A DNA stretch of 64,000 nucleotides from Acidovorax radicis N35 (GCF_000204195.1 NZ_AFBG01000003.1:62001-126000), one strand, 5' to 3'; shown: positions 40,486 to 49,410, counted from the first letter of the stretch. Numbers and translations: made by a program. The notes: generated from the sequence alone by a model not told the origin.

Positions 40486-40490
40486 ATACT
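40445..40490 (+). promoter_or_regulatory. Pho box and -10 of ppk
   Basis: CTGTCACATCGTTGTCAT at 40457-40474 is a Pho box with exact 7-4-7 spacing. An additional CTGTCAC stands at 40445-40451. AATACT at 40485-40490, ten bases past the box, fits a PhoB-dependent -10. The site overlaps the end of the glycosyltransferase gene. Confidence 0.75.
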
Positions 40491-40524
40491 GCAGGCATCC
40501 TGCACTTGCCGCGTTTGCGTACCC

Positions 40525-42693
40525 ATGTTGCCTTTGCCTTTCGATCATGCTGGCACACATGCCACCACCTCCCTGTTGCATGACAGTGGCACGAGTTGTA
40601 CGTTAGTGCAATCCACCAGCCACCCTCCTCAGATGTTTCTGGACAGAGATCACAGCATCCTGGCTTTCAATGAGCGGGTGTTTGACTGGGCCGTGCGGAC
40701 GGATGTCCCCTTGCTGGAGCGGCTGCGCTATCTGTGCATCGTGTCTTCCAATCTCGATGAGTTTTTTGAGGTGCGCGCTGCGCCACACATCACCGCTGCG
40801 CAGAAGGGCGAGACCAAGGGGCTTTATTCAACGGCGTCCTTCGAAGCCATGGCCGCCAAGGTGCACAGCCTTGTGGAGCGGCAGTACACGCTGTACAACG
40901 ATTCCTTGGTGCCGGCGTTTGCCGCACACGGGATTCGCATCGTGGGCTACAGCGAGCGTTCTCCCGCGCAAAAGCGGTGGGTCCACGATTATTTTTTGGA
41001 CGAAGTTCGGCCTTTGCTGATTCCGGTGGGCTTGGATCCGGCACATCCGTTTCCACAGGTAGCCAATAAATCGCTGAATTTCATTGTCCGGTTGAAAGGT
41101 CACGACGCCTTTGGCCGCGAGAACGAGATCGCCATCGTCAAGGTGCCCCGGGCCCTGCCAAGACTCATTCGCATGCCTGACCGCGTTGCTCCCGGGGAAG
41201 CGCTTTTCGTGAGCCTTTCCAGCATTGTCCGGGCGCATCTGGAGGATTTGTTCCCGGGGCGCGAGGTCACGGAGTTCTCGCAGTTCCGCGTCACGCGCCA
41301 TTCAGACCTGGCACTGGACGAGGAGGACGTGCGCAATCTGCGGACCGCACTTCGCCAGGGCTTGCAGCACCGGCACTACGGGCAAGCGGTGCGGCTGGAG
41401 GTGTCTTCTGGATGTTCGCAGTTTCTGTCGGATTTTCTGTTGGCGCAATTTGCCTTGCCGGCAGCTGCCCTGTTCCGGGTGCAGGGTCCCGTGAATCTGG
41501 TGCGACTGACACAACTCGTGGATCTGGTGGATGCCCCGGACCTCCTGTTTGCGCCCTGGAACTCTGCCTGGCCTCGGCAATTGCAGTCCGGCGTGTCCAT
41601 TCTGGAGCAACTGCGCAAGCACGATGTGCTGATCCATCAGCCGTTCGAAAGTTTTGATGGGTTACTCGCCTTTCTGCGCGAAGCCGTCAATGACCCGGAC
41701 GTGCTCGTCATCAAGCAGACGATCTACCGAACCGGGGCGGACTCCGAACTCATGGACCTGCTCACCGAGGCGGTGCGTCGCGGCAAGGAGGTCATGGCCG
41801 TGGTGGAACTCAAGGCCCGGTTTGATGAAGAGGCCAATATCAACTGGGCCGAGGCCCTGGAGTCCATTGGTGCACAGGTGGTCTACGGTGTGGTGGGGCT
41901 CAAGACACACGCCAAAATGCTGCTCGTCACGCGCAGGGAAGGGCGAAAACTGCGGCGCTATGGGCACCTTTCCACCGGCAATTACAACGTGCGTACTGCG
42001 CGGCTCTATACCGATCTGAGCTACCTCACGGCCGATGAGGAAACCACTGCTGACATGGATGGGGTGTTCAACCATCTGGCGAGCCAGAACCGTCCGCCCA
42101 AGCTGCGCAAGCTGATGCTGGCGCCGTTCCATCTGCACCGGCGCATGCTGGAAAAAATCGAACAAGTGGGGCTGGCGGCCAGTCGGGGAGAGGATGCGCG
42201 CATCGTCGCCAAGATGAATGCCCTGACGGACGAGGCCCTGATGCGTGCCCTGATTGCGGCCGGCCAGCGCGGGGCACGCATTGACCTCATCGTGCGCGGA
42301 GCCTGCATGTTGGCTGCCCAAGTCCCTGGGGTGACCGACAACATCCGTGTGCGCTCGGTCATTGGCCGGTTTCTGGAACACACGCGCGTTTTCTATTTCC
42401 GCAGCGGGAATGAGGAAGACCTGTATCTCTCCAGTGCCGACTGGATGAACCGCAACATGATGCGGCGGGTGGAGCTGGCCTGGCCCGTGACCGACCCTCG
42501 CCTGCGCCAGCAGATTGTCGATGAATGCCTGGTCGCCTATCTGCATGATGAACGGGATGCCTGGACCCTGAACGCAGATGGCTCCTACGGCAGGGCTCCT
42601 CGTCCCCAGGATGGTTTGGGCGCACAGAACGCTCTGATGGTCCGGTATGGTCCGGCCCCATCGGTGGCGCACGTGGATCAGGGGACGGCATGA
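40525..42693 (+). CDS. ppk1: Polyphosphate kinase 1
   Basis: PPK1 polymerises the terminal phosphate of ATP into polyphosphate. The 722-residue product from the ATG at 40525 has the family start FLDRDHSILAFNERVFDWA from about residue 38, IVSSNLDEFFEVR, the phospho-acceptor His in VYGVVGLKTHAKM and the LSTGNYNVRTARLYTDL region. The 36 residues before MFLDRDHS are not conserved, so translation may instead begin at 40633; neither start has a good ribosome site. The stop overlaps sixA (ATGA). Confidence 0.95.
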   Translation: MLPLPFDHAGTHATTSLLHDSGTSCTLVQSTSHPPQMFLDRDHSILAFNERVFDWAVRTDVPLLERLRYLCIVSSNLDEFFEVRAAPHITAAQKGETKGLYSTASFEAMAAKVHSLVERQYTLYNDSLVPAFAAHGIRIVGYSERSPAQKRWVHDYFLDEVRPLLIPVGLDPAHPFPQVANKSLNFIVRLKGHDAFGRENEIAIVKVPRALPRLIRMPDRVAPGEALFVSLSSIVRAHLEDLFPGREVTEFSQFRVTRHSDLALDEEDVRNLRTALRQGLQHRHYGQAVRLEVSSGCSQFLSDFLLAQFALPAAALFRVQGPVNLVRLTQLVDLVDAPDLLFAPWNSAWPRQLQSGVSILEQLRKHDVLIHQPFESFDGLLAFLREAVNDPDVLVIKQTIYRTGADSELMDLLTEAVRRGKEVMAVVELKARFDEEANINWAEALESIGAQVVYGVVGLKTHAKMLLVTRREGRKLRRYGHLSTGNYNVRTARLYTDLSYLTADEETTADMDGVFNHLASQNRPPKLRKLMLAPFHLHRRMLEKIEQVGLAASRGEDARIVAKMNALTDEALMRALIAAGQRGARIDLIVRGACMLAAQVPGVTDNIRVRSVIGRFLEHTRVFYFRSGNEEDLYLSSADWMNRNMMRRVELAWPVTDPRLRQQIVDECLVAYLHDERDAWTLNADGSYGRAPRPQDGLGAQNALMVRYGPAPSVAHVDQGTA

Positions 42694-43154
42694 TGGACCT
42701 CATTTTGTGGCGCCATGCGGAGGCGGAAGAGCCTGCAGAGGGGGGTGACGATCTGGCGAGAGCTTTGACGTCGCGTGGGGAGAAGCAGGCTGCACGCATG
42801 GCCGCCTGGCTGGACCGGCAATTGCCCGAGGGTTTGCGTGTGCTCGCCAGTCCGTCGCGGCGCACGGAGCAGACCGCAAGCGCTCTGGGGCGAAAATTCA
42901 AGATGCGCGCCGAGCTGTTACCTGGTGCGATTCCGCAGGATCTGCTGGATCTTGTGCAATGGCCACGCGCCAAGGGCACGGTGCTGGTGGTGGGCCATCA
43001 ACCCGTGCTGGGCCAGACCATTGCGCAGTTGATGGGGCTCCAGGCTTCGGAGTGCGCCGTGCGCAAGGGGGCTGTCTGGTGGTTGAGGCAGCGGCAACGG
43101 CTGGACCAGAGCCAGACGTTGCTGATCACGGTCCAATCTCCCGAGTTTCTTTGA
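42690..43154 (+). CDS. sixA: SixA-type phosphohistidine phosphatase
   Basis: A histidine-phosphatase-superfamily protein of 154 residues with the RH motif in LILWRHAEAEE and a second His in VLVVGHQP. SixA removes phosphate from histidines of signalling proteins; in this position next to ppk1 and phosphate genes its partner is open. The start overlaps the ppk1 stop (ATGATGG), so the two are translationally linked. Confidence 0.88.
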   Translation: MMDLILWRHAEAEEPAEGGDDLARALTSRGEKQAARMAAWLDRQLPEGLRVLASPSRRTEQTASALGRKFKMRAELLPGAIPQDLLDLVQWPRAKGTVLVVGHQPVLGQTIAQLMGLQASECAVRKGAVWWLRQRQRLDQSQTLLITVQSPEFL

Positions 43155-43161
43155 TGCCGGT

Positions 43162-43187
43162 TGCGCCGAGGGGCCTCACCCGGCGCA
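43162..43187. terminator. Hairpin between converging sixA and Lys/Ala-rich gene
   Basis: TGCGCCG and CGGCGCA form a perfect 7-bp stem with a 12-base loop in the 44-base gap between two stops. There is no T run on either side, so termination would be weak or Rho-aided. Confidence 0.4.
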
Positions 43188-43198
43188 GAACAGCGGGA

Positions 43199-43732
43199 TT
43201 ACTTGCGCGTGGCTTTGGCGGTCGTCTTTGTGGCTGGCGCGGGTGTTGCCGGTGCTGCGTCTGCCTTCGGGCGTCCCGTCTTGATGGATGGCACGGCCTG
43301 CACCGCGCTGCGCAGGGCCGCGTCGGACATCGCTGCCAAGACCTTGAGACCCGCACGCAGCAGCTCGCTTTTCTTCACAGGCTGGGCGAGAGCGGCTGAG
43401 CGCTGCTTCAGGGTTTCTATGACTGCGTATTCGTCTTTGGGAATGGTGAAGCTGTCGCGCACCAGCTTGGGCTTCTTGGCCTTGACGTCCCGGGTGGCTG
43501 CCGGTGTGGGGGCCTTGGGCTGTTTGAGCGTCACCTGTTTGGCGCTGGGTGCCTTTTTCTTGGGAACCGCGGCGGGTTTTGCCGCCAATTTTTTCGGTGG
43601 CTTGACGGCAGCCGCTGTTTTGGCCGGGGTCTTGGTAGCCGCAGCAGTGGTCTTGACCGACTTTGCCGGAGTTGCTGGTGCGGGGTTCGGTGCGAGGGCT
43701 GCTGGCGTAGTGGTGGTGCTGGATGTGGTCAT
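43199..43732 (-). CDS. Lys/Ala/Pro-rich protein with ribbon-helix-helix-like core
   Basis: The 177-residue protein has long Ala/Lys/Pro/Thr-rich arms at both ends (about 1-88 and 150-177), like histone H1-type tails. Between them lies a compact segment, RDSFTIPKDEYAVIETLKQR then PVKKSELLRAGLKVLAAMSD, with the strand-helix-helix pattern of ribbon-helix-helix DNA-binding proteins. I infer a nucleoid- or DNA-binding role; the family is not one I can name. The arrangement of ATAAAC repeats upstream would suit self-regulation. Confidence 0.75.
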   Translation of the reverse strand: MTTSSTTTTPAALAPNPAPATPAKSVKTTAAATKTPAKTAAAVKPPKKLAAKPAAVPKKKAPSAKQVTLKQPKAPTPAATRDVKAKKPKLVRDSFTIPKDEYAVIETLKQRSAALAQPVKKSELLRAGLKVLAAMSDAALRSAVQAVPSIKTGRPKADAAPATPAPATKTTAKATRK

Positions 43733-43747
43733 GACAAAGAAATTTTT

Positions 43748-43781
43748 CGATAAACGGTATAAACAGTTTATATAGTTTATT
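43748..43781 (-). promoter_or_regulatory. A/T-rich repeat cluster upstream of the Lys/Ala-rich gene
   Basis: ATAAAC occurs twice and its reverse GTTTAT twice within 34 bases; ATAAACAGTTTAT at 43759-43771 is a perfect inverted repeat around one base. This is strongly A/T-rich against the surrounding DNA and lies 15-50 bases upstream of the leftward start. It is probably the promoter and operator of that gene. Confidence 0.45.
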
Positions 43782-43789
43782 CCTGATGC

Positions 43790-45268
43790 TCACGGTAGGT
43801 CAACCACCAGTTCCCAAGGTGTCTTTAGCCATGCCTGAATTTCCTCGCGCAGCAGGTGTGCCGACTGTGGAAAGATCGCCGCCCAGCCGGCGCGGGCTCT
43901 CAGAATGAAACGCTGGCCTTCTGTCTGCAACGAAAGACCGGCCGTGTCCGGGTCGCGGCGGGCGTGGCACAGTGCCACGGCCAGGCGCATGCTGAGCAGC
44001 TGAAGCGCGAAGACGGAGTCTTGCAAGTCCGCTTCCAGTTTGCGCACCTTGCCGCGTTGCCCTTGAACCAGTATCCCGAGACGGTGAAGTTCGGGGACGG
44101 CAAATCCAGCGGCGTCGGTGTTGTCGAGGATGTAAGCGCCGTGGCGGTGGTAGTCGCTGTGGGAGATCAGGCAGCCAATCTCGTGCAGCCGGGCGGCCCA
44201 ATCGAGTTTTCGCGATGCGCGCTCGCTCCCGAAAGGCATGGCCTGATCAAACAGAGCACACGCAGTGCGTGCGACACGCTCCGCGTGCTCTATATCCACA
44301 CCAAACCGCTGCATCAGGCCATTTACGGTGGTGGTCCGCAGGTCGGTGCCAGGTTGTTCGCGGTCGAGCAGATCGTAGAGTGCACCTTGGCGCAAGGCAC
44401 CCTGGGCGACATGCATCTGCTCGATGTCCAGCAGGTCAAACACGGCGCGCAACACACTGATGCCTCCGCCGATGACGGCGCGCCGTTCTTCCTTGAGGCC
44501 TTCCAGGCGTATGCGGTCCGCTGACTGGGCGCGCAGCAGTCGCTCGTGCAGCCAATGGAGGCCTTCGCGGGTGATGAGGCCTTGTGGCCCACCCGCAGCC
44601 GTCAGCACGTCGCCAACGGCTCCGGCGGTGCCGGAGGATCCATAGGCTATCTCCCAGGCGTCGGGCTGGAAGGTCTCCAGCGCTTCGTCCAACACGGCCT
44701 TGGCTGCGATCTCGGCTGCCAGGAAGGCCTGCGCGGTGAACTCGCCGTTGGCAAAGTAGCGCTGCGACCAGGCAACACTGCCCACCCGGTACGAAGCCAC
44801 GGCATGGGGTGTGAACTGCTGGCCCAAAATCAATTCGGTGGAACGCCCACCGATGTCCACCACCAAGCGGCGCTCGTCGGATTGCGGAAGCAGGCGGGCT
44901 ACGCCCTGGTAAATCAGCCGTGCTTCCTCGGGGCCAGAGACGACGTCGATGGGATAGCCCAGCACTTCGCTGCCGCGCAACAGAAACTCTTCCCGGTTGC
45001 GTGCTTCGCGCAGCGTCTGTGTGGCCACGGCGCGAACCTGGGCGCGTGGAAACCCGGCCAGCCGCTCGCCAAACCGCGCCAGGCAGGCCCAGCCACGCTC
45101 CATGGCGTCGCGTGTCAAATTGCGATCTTCGTCAAGGCCATTGCCCTGGCGCACGGTCTCCTTGAGGTATTCCACCCGCTGGATATGACCGAACTCATAG
45201 CGCCCGATTTCGAGGCGAAAACTGTTGGAGCCGAGGTCGACTGCGGCGAGGCGTGTGCCGTTCTGCAT
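43790..45268 (-). CDS. ppx: Exopolyphosphatase (Ppx/GppA)
   Basis: Ppx removes phosphate from polyphosphate ends, opposing PPK1. The 492-residue protein from the ATG at 45268 has the sugar-kinase/Hsp70 fold: phosphate loop AAVDLGSNSFRLEIG, VVDIGGRSTELILG, and GSSGTAGAVGDVL, followed by an HD-like C-terminal part (AARLHEIGCLISHSDYHRH). The frame is open 49 codons further up without family similarity. It lies opposite to ppk1-sixA and is divergent from pstS with a shared 278-base control region. Confidence 0.95.
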   Translation of the reverse strand: MQNGTRLAAVDLGSNSFRLEIGRYEFGHIQRVEYLKETVRQGNGLDEDRNLTRDAMERGWACLARFGERLAGFPRAQVRAVATQTLREARNREEFLLRGSEVLGYPIDVVSGPEEARLIYQGVARLLPQSDERRLVVDIGGRSTELILGQQFTPHAVASYRVGSVAWSQRYFANGEFTAQAFLAAEIAAKAVLDEALETFQPDAWEIAYGSSGTAGAVGDVLTAAGGPQGLITREGLHWLHERLLRAQSADRIRLEGLKEERRAVIGGGISVLRAVFDLLDIEQMHVAQGALRQGALYDLLDREQPGTDLRTTTVNGLMQRFGVDIEHAERVARTACALFDQAMPFGSERASRKLDWAARLHEIGCLISHSDYHRHGAYILDNTDAAGFAVPELHRLGILVQGQRGKVRKLEADLQDSVFALQLLSMRLAVALCHARRDPDTAGLSLQTEGQRFILRARAGWAAIFPQSAHLLREEIQAWLKTPWELVVDLP

Positions 45269-45392
45269 GTTTTTCTGGTTGGAGCTTCGTTCGGCATGGT
45301 ACCGCGACCATCTGGTGTGCCCCCCGCGACGCACGTTGCCACAAGGGCGGTGGGAGGGCGGGCTGTGATCTTTGCCAGTGTGTGCCGCTTGC

Positions 45393-45410
45393 ATGACACA
45401 TTCATGACGA
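45393..45410 (-). promoter_or_regulatory. Candidate Pho box facing ppx
   Basis: On the minus strand TCGTCATGAATGTGTCAT has 7-4-7 spacing with 5 and 6 matches of 7 to CTGTCAT. It points toward ppx, about 125 bases before its start. No clear -10 box follows at the expected place. Confidence 0.45.
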
Positions 45411-45471
45411 TGCAAGCCGCATCGGGTAAAGGCGGGTGGTCGTGTGGCAGTTGGCTACGACGAGGATTTGT

Positions 45472-45505
45472 GTGTCACTGAATTGTCATCTTGGGGCCCT
45501 AGAGT
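45472..45505 (+). promoter_or_regulatory. Pho box and -10 of pstS
   Basis: GTGTCACTGAATTGTCAT at 45472-45489 is a Pho box with exact 7-4-7 spacing, and TAGAGT at 45500-45505 starts ten bases after it, the usual place for the -10 of PhoB-activated promoters. pstS starts 41 bases later. Confidence 0.75.
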
Positions 45506-45546
45506 TCATCCTGTTCCTGATAACCCTAGCCAAAAGGTACTGAATA

Positions 45547-46569
45547 ATGAAACGCACATTTCTCAAAACCGTTGCTGTAGCACTCGCCACCATGGCGGTA
45601 GGCAGTGCCTTTGCTGCGGACATCACCGGCGCGGGCGCAACCTTTCCGTTTCCCATGTACGCCAAATGGGCCGAAGCCTACAAGAAGGAAACCGGCACAG
45701 GGCTGAACTACCAGTCCATCGGTTCGTCCGGCGGTATCCGCCAGATTCGCGCCAAGACCGTGGCCTTTGGTGCCTCTGATGCACCGGTTTCTGGTGCCGA
45801 TCTGGAGAAGGACGGCATGGTGCAGTTCCCCGCCATCATTGGGGGCACGGTGCCCGTGGTCAACCTGGAAGGCTTCAAGCCCGGCGAACTGCGCGTCACA
45901 GGCCCGGTGCTGGCAGAAATCTTTCTGGGCAAGATCGCCAAGTGGAATGATGCCAAGCTTGCTGCACTGAACCCTGGCAAGACCTTGCCAGACCAGAACA
46001 TCACCGTGGTCCACCGCGCAGATGGTTCGGGCACCACGTTCAACTGGACCGACTACCTGTCTGCCGTCAGCAAGGAATGGGCAGATTCCGTGGGCAAGGG
46101 CGCTGCCGTGAAATGGCCAGCCGCTTCGTCCGTGGGTGGCAAGGGCAATGAAGGCGTGGCCGCCAATGTGACCCGGGTGAAGGGCGCAGTGGGCTACGTG
46201 GAATACGCCTACGTCAAGAAGAACAACATGAACTTCCTGCAGCTGCAGAATGCGGACGGCAAGTATGTGAGCCCTGACGACAAGACCTTCGCCGCCGCAG
46301 CAGCCAGCGCAGACTGGTTCAGCGTGCCGGGCATGGGCATCTCGATGGTCAATGCCAAGGGTGCCGAAAGCTGGCCCGTCAGCACGGCCTCTTTCATCCT
46401 GATGTACAAGGACCCTGCGGACAAAGCCCAATCGGCTGAAGTGCTGAAGTTCTTTGACTGGGCGTTCAAGAACGGCAAGGGTATGGCTGCAGATCTGGAC
46501 TATGTCCCGCTGCCTGACAGCCTGACCGCCGAGATCCGCTCCAAAGTCTGGTCGCAGATCAAGAAATAA
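45547..46569 (+). CDS. pstS: Phosphate-binding protein PstS
   Basis: The periplasmic high-affinity phosphate receptor of the Pst transporter. The 340-residue protein has a signal peptide (cleavage likely after AFA, residue 23), ITGAGATFPFPMYAKW at the mature start, the phosphate-contacting IGSSGGIRQI and RADGSGTTFNWTDYL. First gene of pstSCAB-phoU-phoB; a hairpin after the stop should keep its message more abundant than the rest. Confidence 0.97.
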   Translation: MKRTFLKTVAVALATMAVGSAFAADITGAGATFPFPMYAKWAEAYKKETGTGLNYQSIGSSGGIRQIRAKTVAFGASDAPVSGADLEKDGMVQFPAIIGGTVPVVNLEGFKPGELRVTGPVLAEIFLGKIAKWNDAKLAALNPGKTLPDQNITVVHRADGSGTTFNWTDYLSAVSKEWADSVGKGAAVKWPAASSVGGKGNEGVAANVTRVKGAVGYVEYAYVKKNNMNFLQLQNADGKYVSPDDKTFAAAAASADWFSVPGMGISMVNAKGAESWPVSTASFILMYKDPADKAQSAEVLKFFDWAFKNGKGMAADLDYVPLPDSLTAEIRSKVWSQIKK

Positions 46570-46591
46570 GCCAGTCTGCCCCAGAATACCC

Positions 46592-46620
46592 CCCATTGGC
46601 CGGCTGGTCTGGCCGATGGG
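46592..46620 (+). other. Hairpin between pstS and pstC
   Basis: CCCATTGGCC and GGCCGATGGG pair over 10 bp with one T-G wobble and a 9-base loop, 22 bases after the pstS stop. No T run follows, so it looks like an mRNA-stabilising or partial-termination structure as often seen after binding-protein genes. Confidence 0.55.
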
Positions 46621-46662
46621 TGCTGGTTTGTGGGGATCTCCAGAAGCCAGATGGGAGTCAAT

Positions 46663-47670
46663 ATGAGCGTGGGAACCACCATGAGTTCGCAATCCGGGTC
46701 CGTCAAGAAGACAGACGCCCCCACAGAGTCGATGGTATCGATTGCCAAGCGGCAGCATCTTCAGGACATCTTTTTCCATCGTCTCACCCAAAGTCTTTCG
46801 CTGCTGGTGCTGGTAGCGCTTCTGGGCATCATCGTCTCGCTGTTTGTCTACGCGTGGCCGACGTTTCACAAATTCGGTGCCCAGTTCATCTGGCGCGTGG
46901 AATGGGACATCATCAACGAAGAGTTCGGCGCCGCGATTGCCATCGTCGGCACCTTGGCCAGTGCAGGCATTGCGCTGCTGATCGCAGTGCCACTCGCTTT
47001 CGGCATCGCCCTTTTCCTCACGGAAACCTGCCCCGTGTGGCTGCGGCGCCCGCTGGGCACGGCAGTGGAGCTGCTGGCGGCGGTGCCTTCGATCATCTAC
47101 GGCATGTTTGGCCTCTTTGTGTTTGCCCCGCTGTTCGCGGACTACTTCCAGATGCCGGTGCAAAAGCTGTTGGGCTCCATGCCACTGGTCGGGTTTCTGT
47201 TTGGGGGCAGCACAAACGGGTTCGGCATCCTGGCTGCTGGCATTGTGCTGGCGTTCATGGTGCTGCCTTTTGTGGCTGCCGTGATGCGCGACGTGTTCGA
47301 GATTGTTCCGCCCATCCTGCGCGAGTCCGCCTACGGCCTGGGCTGCACGACCTGGGAGGTGGTGCGCCGCGTCGTGTTGCCCTACACGCAAAAGGGGGTG
47401 ATCGGCGGGGTGATGCTGGGCCTGGGCCGTGCCCTGGGCGAGACCATGGCGGTGACCTTTGTGATCGGCAATGCCAACCGCATGCCCACGTCGCTGTTCT
47501 CCCCGGGGACCTCGATTGCCTCCACGCTCGCCAATGAGTTCGGCGAAGCTGCCGACTTTCACCTTTCCACGTTGTTCGCGCTGGGTTTCCTGCTGTTCGT
47601 GATTACCTTCGTTGTGCTTTCGGCGGCCAAGATCATGATGCTGCGCGCCGAAAAGGCCAAGGGCCTTTGA
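46663..47670 (+). CDS. pstC: Phosphate ABC transporter permease PstC
   Basis: One of the two membrane subunits of the phosphate importer. The 335-residue protein has about six membrane helices and the EAA loop ([20 protein letters not shown]) that docks PstB. Upstream in-frame starts exist (46630, 46651), but the ATG at 46663 has GGGAG five bases before it and was chosen. The cytoplasmic N-terminus of about 40 residues is Ser/Thr-rich. Confidence 0.96.
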   Translation: MSVGTTMSSQSGSVKKTDAPTESMVSIAKRQHLQDIFFHRLTQSLSLLVLVALLGIIVSLFVYAWPTFHKFGAQFIWRVEWDIINEEFGAAIAIVGTLASAGIALLIAVPLAFGIALFLTETCPVWLRRPLGTAVELLAAVPSIIYGMFGLFVFAPLFADYFQMPVQKLLGSMPLVGFLFGGSTNGFGILAAGIVLAFMVLPFVAAVMRDVFEIVPPILRESAYGLGCTTWEVVRRVVLPYTQKGVIGGVMLGLGRALGETMAVTFVIGNANRMPTSLFSPGTSIASTLANEFGEAADFHLSTLFALGFLLFVITFVVLSAAKIMMLRAEKAKGL

Positions 47671-47712
47671 CTCCGCCCGTCCTGACCATGAACCTCTTTT
47701 GAGACAAGCTCC

Positions 47713-48567
47713 ATGGAATTCAACCAACAACTCTACAAAAAGCGCCAGCGCTCCAACGCCATCGGTCTGACCCTGTCCCTGGGTGCGATGGTGCTGGGCC
47801 TGTTCGTGCTGCTCTGGATCCTGAGCGTTCTGCTCTCCAACGGTTTTGCCGCGCTGGACTGGAACATGTTCACCCAGTCGACGCCAGCCCCGGGATCGGA
47901 AGGCGGGGGTCTGGCCAACGCCATCGTCGGCAGTCTCATGATGGTGGGTTTTACCGTCCTGGTATCCACACCGATTGGTGTTCTGGCCGGCGTGTACCTG
48001 GCGGAATATGGCGACCAGAGCAAAACGGCCGAGCTCACCCGCTTTGTGACCGACATCATGTTGTCTGCGCCCTCCATCGTGCTGGGCCTGTTCGTCTATG
48101 CCATTGCCGTGGCGACGGTCGGTAACTTCTCGGGTTGGGCCGGTAGCCTGGCGCTGTCGCTCATTGCCGTGCCAGTGGTGGTTCGCACCACGGAGAACAT
48201 GCTGCGCCTGGTGCCCGGCAGCCTGCGTGAAGCGGCCTTCGCTTTGGGGGCGCCGCGTTGGAAGGTGTCCACCATGGTCACCCTGCGCGCTGCGCGCAGC
48301 GGTGTGATGACGGGGCTGCTGCTGGCCGTCGCCCGCATCAGCGGCGAGACGGCGCCTTTGTTGTTCACCGCGCTCAACAACCAGTTCTTCAGTACCAACA
48401 TGAATGCGCCCATGGCCAACCTGCCGGTGGTGATCTTCCAGTTTGCCTTGAGCCCCTATGAAAACTGGGTGCGCCTGGCCTGGGGCGGTGCCCTGCTCAT
48501 CACGCTGTCGGTGCTCATTCTCAACGTCGTGGCACGGGTGTTCCTGCGCGAGAAAAACCGCGTCTGA
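47713..48567 (+). CDS. pstA: Phosphate ABC transporter permease PstA
   Basis: The second membrane subunit of the Pst importer. The 284-residue protein has six likely membrane helices, the EAA loop LREAAFALGAPRWKVSTMV and the conserved VRTTENMLRLVP stretch. It follows pstC by 42 bases. Confidence 0.97.
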   Translation: MEFNQQLYKKRQRSNAIGLTLSLGAMVLGLFVLLWILSVLLSNGFAALDWNMFTQSTPAPGSEGGGLANAIVGSLMMVGFTVLVSTPIGVLAGVYLAEYGDQSKTAELTRFVTDIMLSAPSIVLGLFVYAIAVATVGNFSGWAGSLALSLIAVPVVVRTTENMLRLVPGSLREAAFALGAPRWKVSTMVTLRAARSGVMTGLLLAVARISGETAPLLFTALNNQFFSTNMNAPMANLPVVIFQFALSPYENWVRLAWGGALLITLSVLILNVVARVFLREKNRV

Positions 48568-48627
48568 TCCTGCCCGCCCTCGCATCGCACACACAGACAA
48601 GACCGCCTCCATTTTCAGGATTTGACA

Positions 48628-49410
48628 ATGAACGCCACTGCTACCGTCACCCCCAGCAAAAATGCGCTGGAACTGCGCAACCTGAGCTTCTTCTACGGCA
48701 AGTTCCAGGGACTGCGCAACGTCAGCCTCAACATTGCCGAGCACAAGGTGACCGCTTTCATCGGCCCCTCGGGCTGTGGCAAGTCCACCCTGCTGCGCAC
48801 CCTCAACCGCATGTACAGCCTGTACCCGGGTCAGCGTGCCGAGGGCACGATCAACTTCTACGGCCAGGACATCCTGGACGCCAAGCAAGACATCAACCTG
48901 CTGCGTGCGCGCATCGGCATGGTGTTCCAGAAGCCCACGCCGTTTCCCATGTCCATCTACGACAACATTGCCTTCGGCGTGAAGCTCTATGAAACGCTGA
49001 GCAAAAGCGAGATGGATGACCGCGTGGAATGGGCGCTGTCCAAGGCCGCCCTGTGGACCGAAGTCAAGGACAAGCTCCACCAGAGCGGTCTGTCGCTGTC
49101 CGGCGGCCAGCAGCAGCGCCTGTGCATTGCACGCAGTGTGGCCGTGAAGCCTTCGGTGCTGCTGCTCGACGAACCTACCTCGGCGCTGGACCCGCTGTCC
49201 ACCGCCAAGATTGAAGAGCTGATCGACGAGCTCAAACACGACTACACGATTGCCATCGTGACGCACAACATGCAGCAGGCAGCCCGTTGCAGCGACTACA
49301 CGGCCTACATGTACCTGGGCGAGATGATCGAGTTCGGCGCCACCGAACAGATCTTCTTCAAGCCCGAGCGCAAGGAAACCGAAGACTACATTACCGGCCG
49401 TTTCGGCTAA
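48628..49410 (+). CDS. pstB: Phosphate ABC transporter ATP-binding protein PstB
   Basis: The ATPase of the Pst importer. The 260-residue protein has Walker [11 protein letters not shown]-loop [14 protein letters not shown], signature LSGGQQQRL, Walker [14 protein letters not shown] and the switch His in [12 protein letters not shown] is seven bases before the ATG at 48628; a TTG two codons earlier is unlikely. phoU follows after 11 bases. Confidence 0.98.
   Translation: MNATATVTPSKNALELRNLSFFYGKFQGLRNVSLNIAEHKVTAFIGPSGCGKSTLLRTLNRMYSLYPGQRAEGTINFYGQDILDAKQDINLLRARIGMVFQKPTPFPMSIYDNIAFGVKLYETLSKSEMDDRVEWALSKAALWTEVKDKLHQSGLSLSGGQQQRLCIARSVAVKPSVLLLDEPTSALDPLSTAKIEELIDELKHDYTIAIVTHNMQQAARCSDYTAYMYLGEMIEFGATEQIFFKPERKETEDYITGRFG

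Noticed and set aside
45526-49266. An open frame of 1246 codons on the minus strand across pstS-pstB
   Set aside because: It is antisense to four clear genes and is rich in His, Gln and Gly as expected of the mirror of GC-biased codons. No domain is recognisable.
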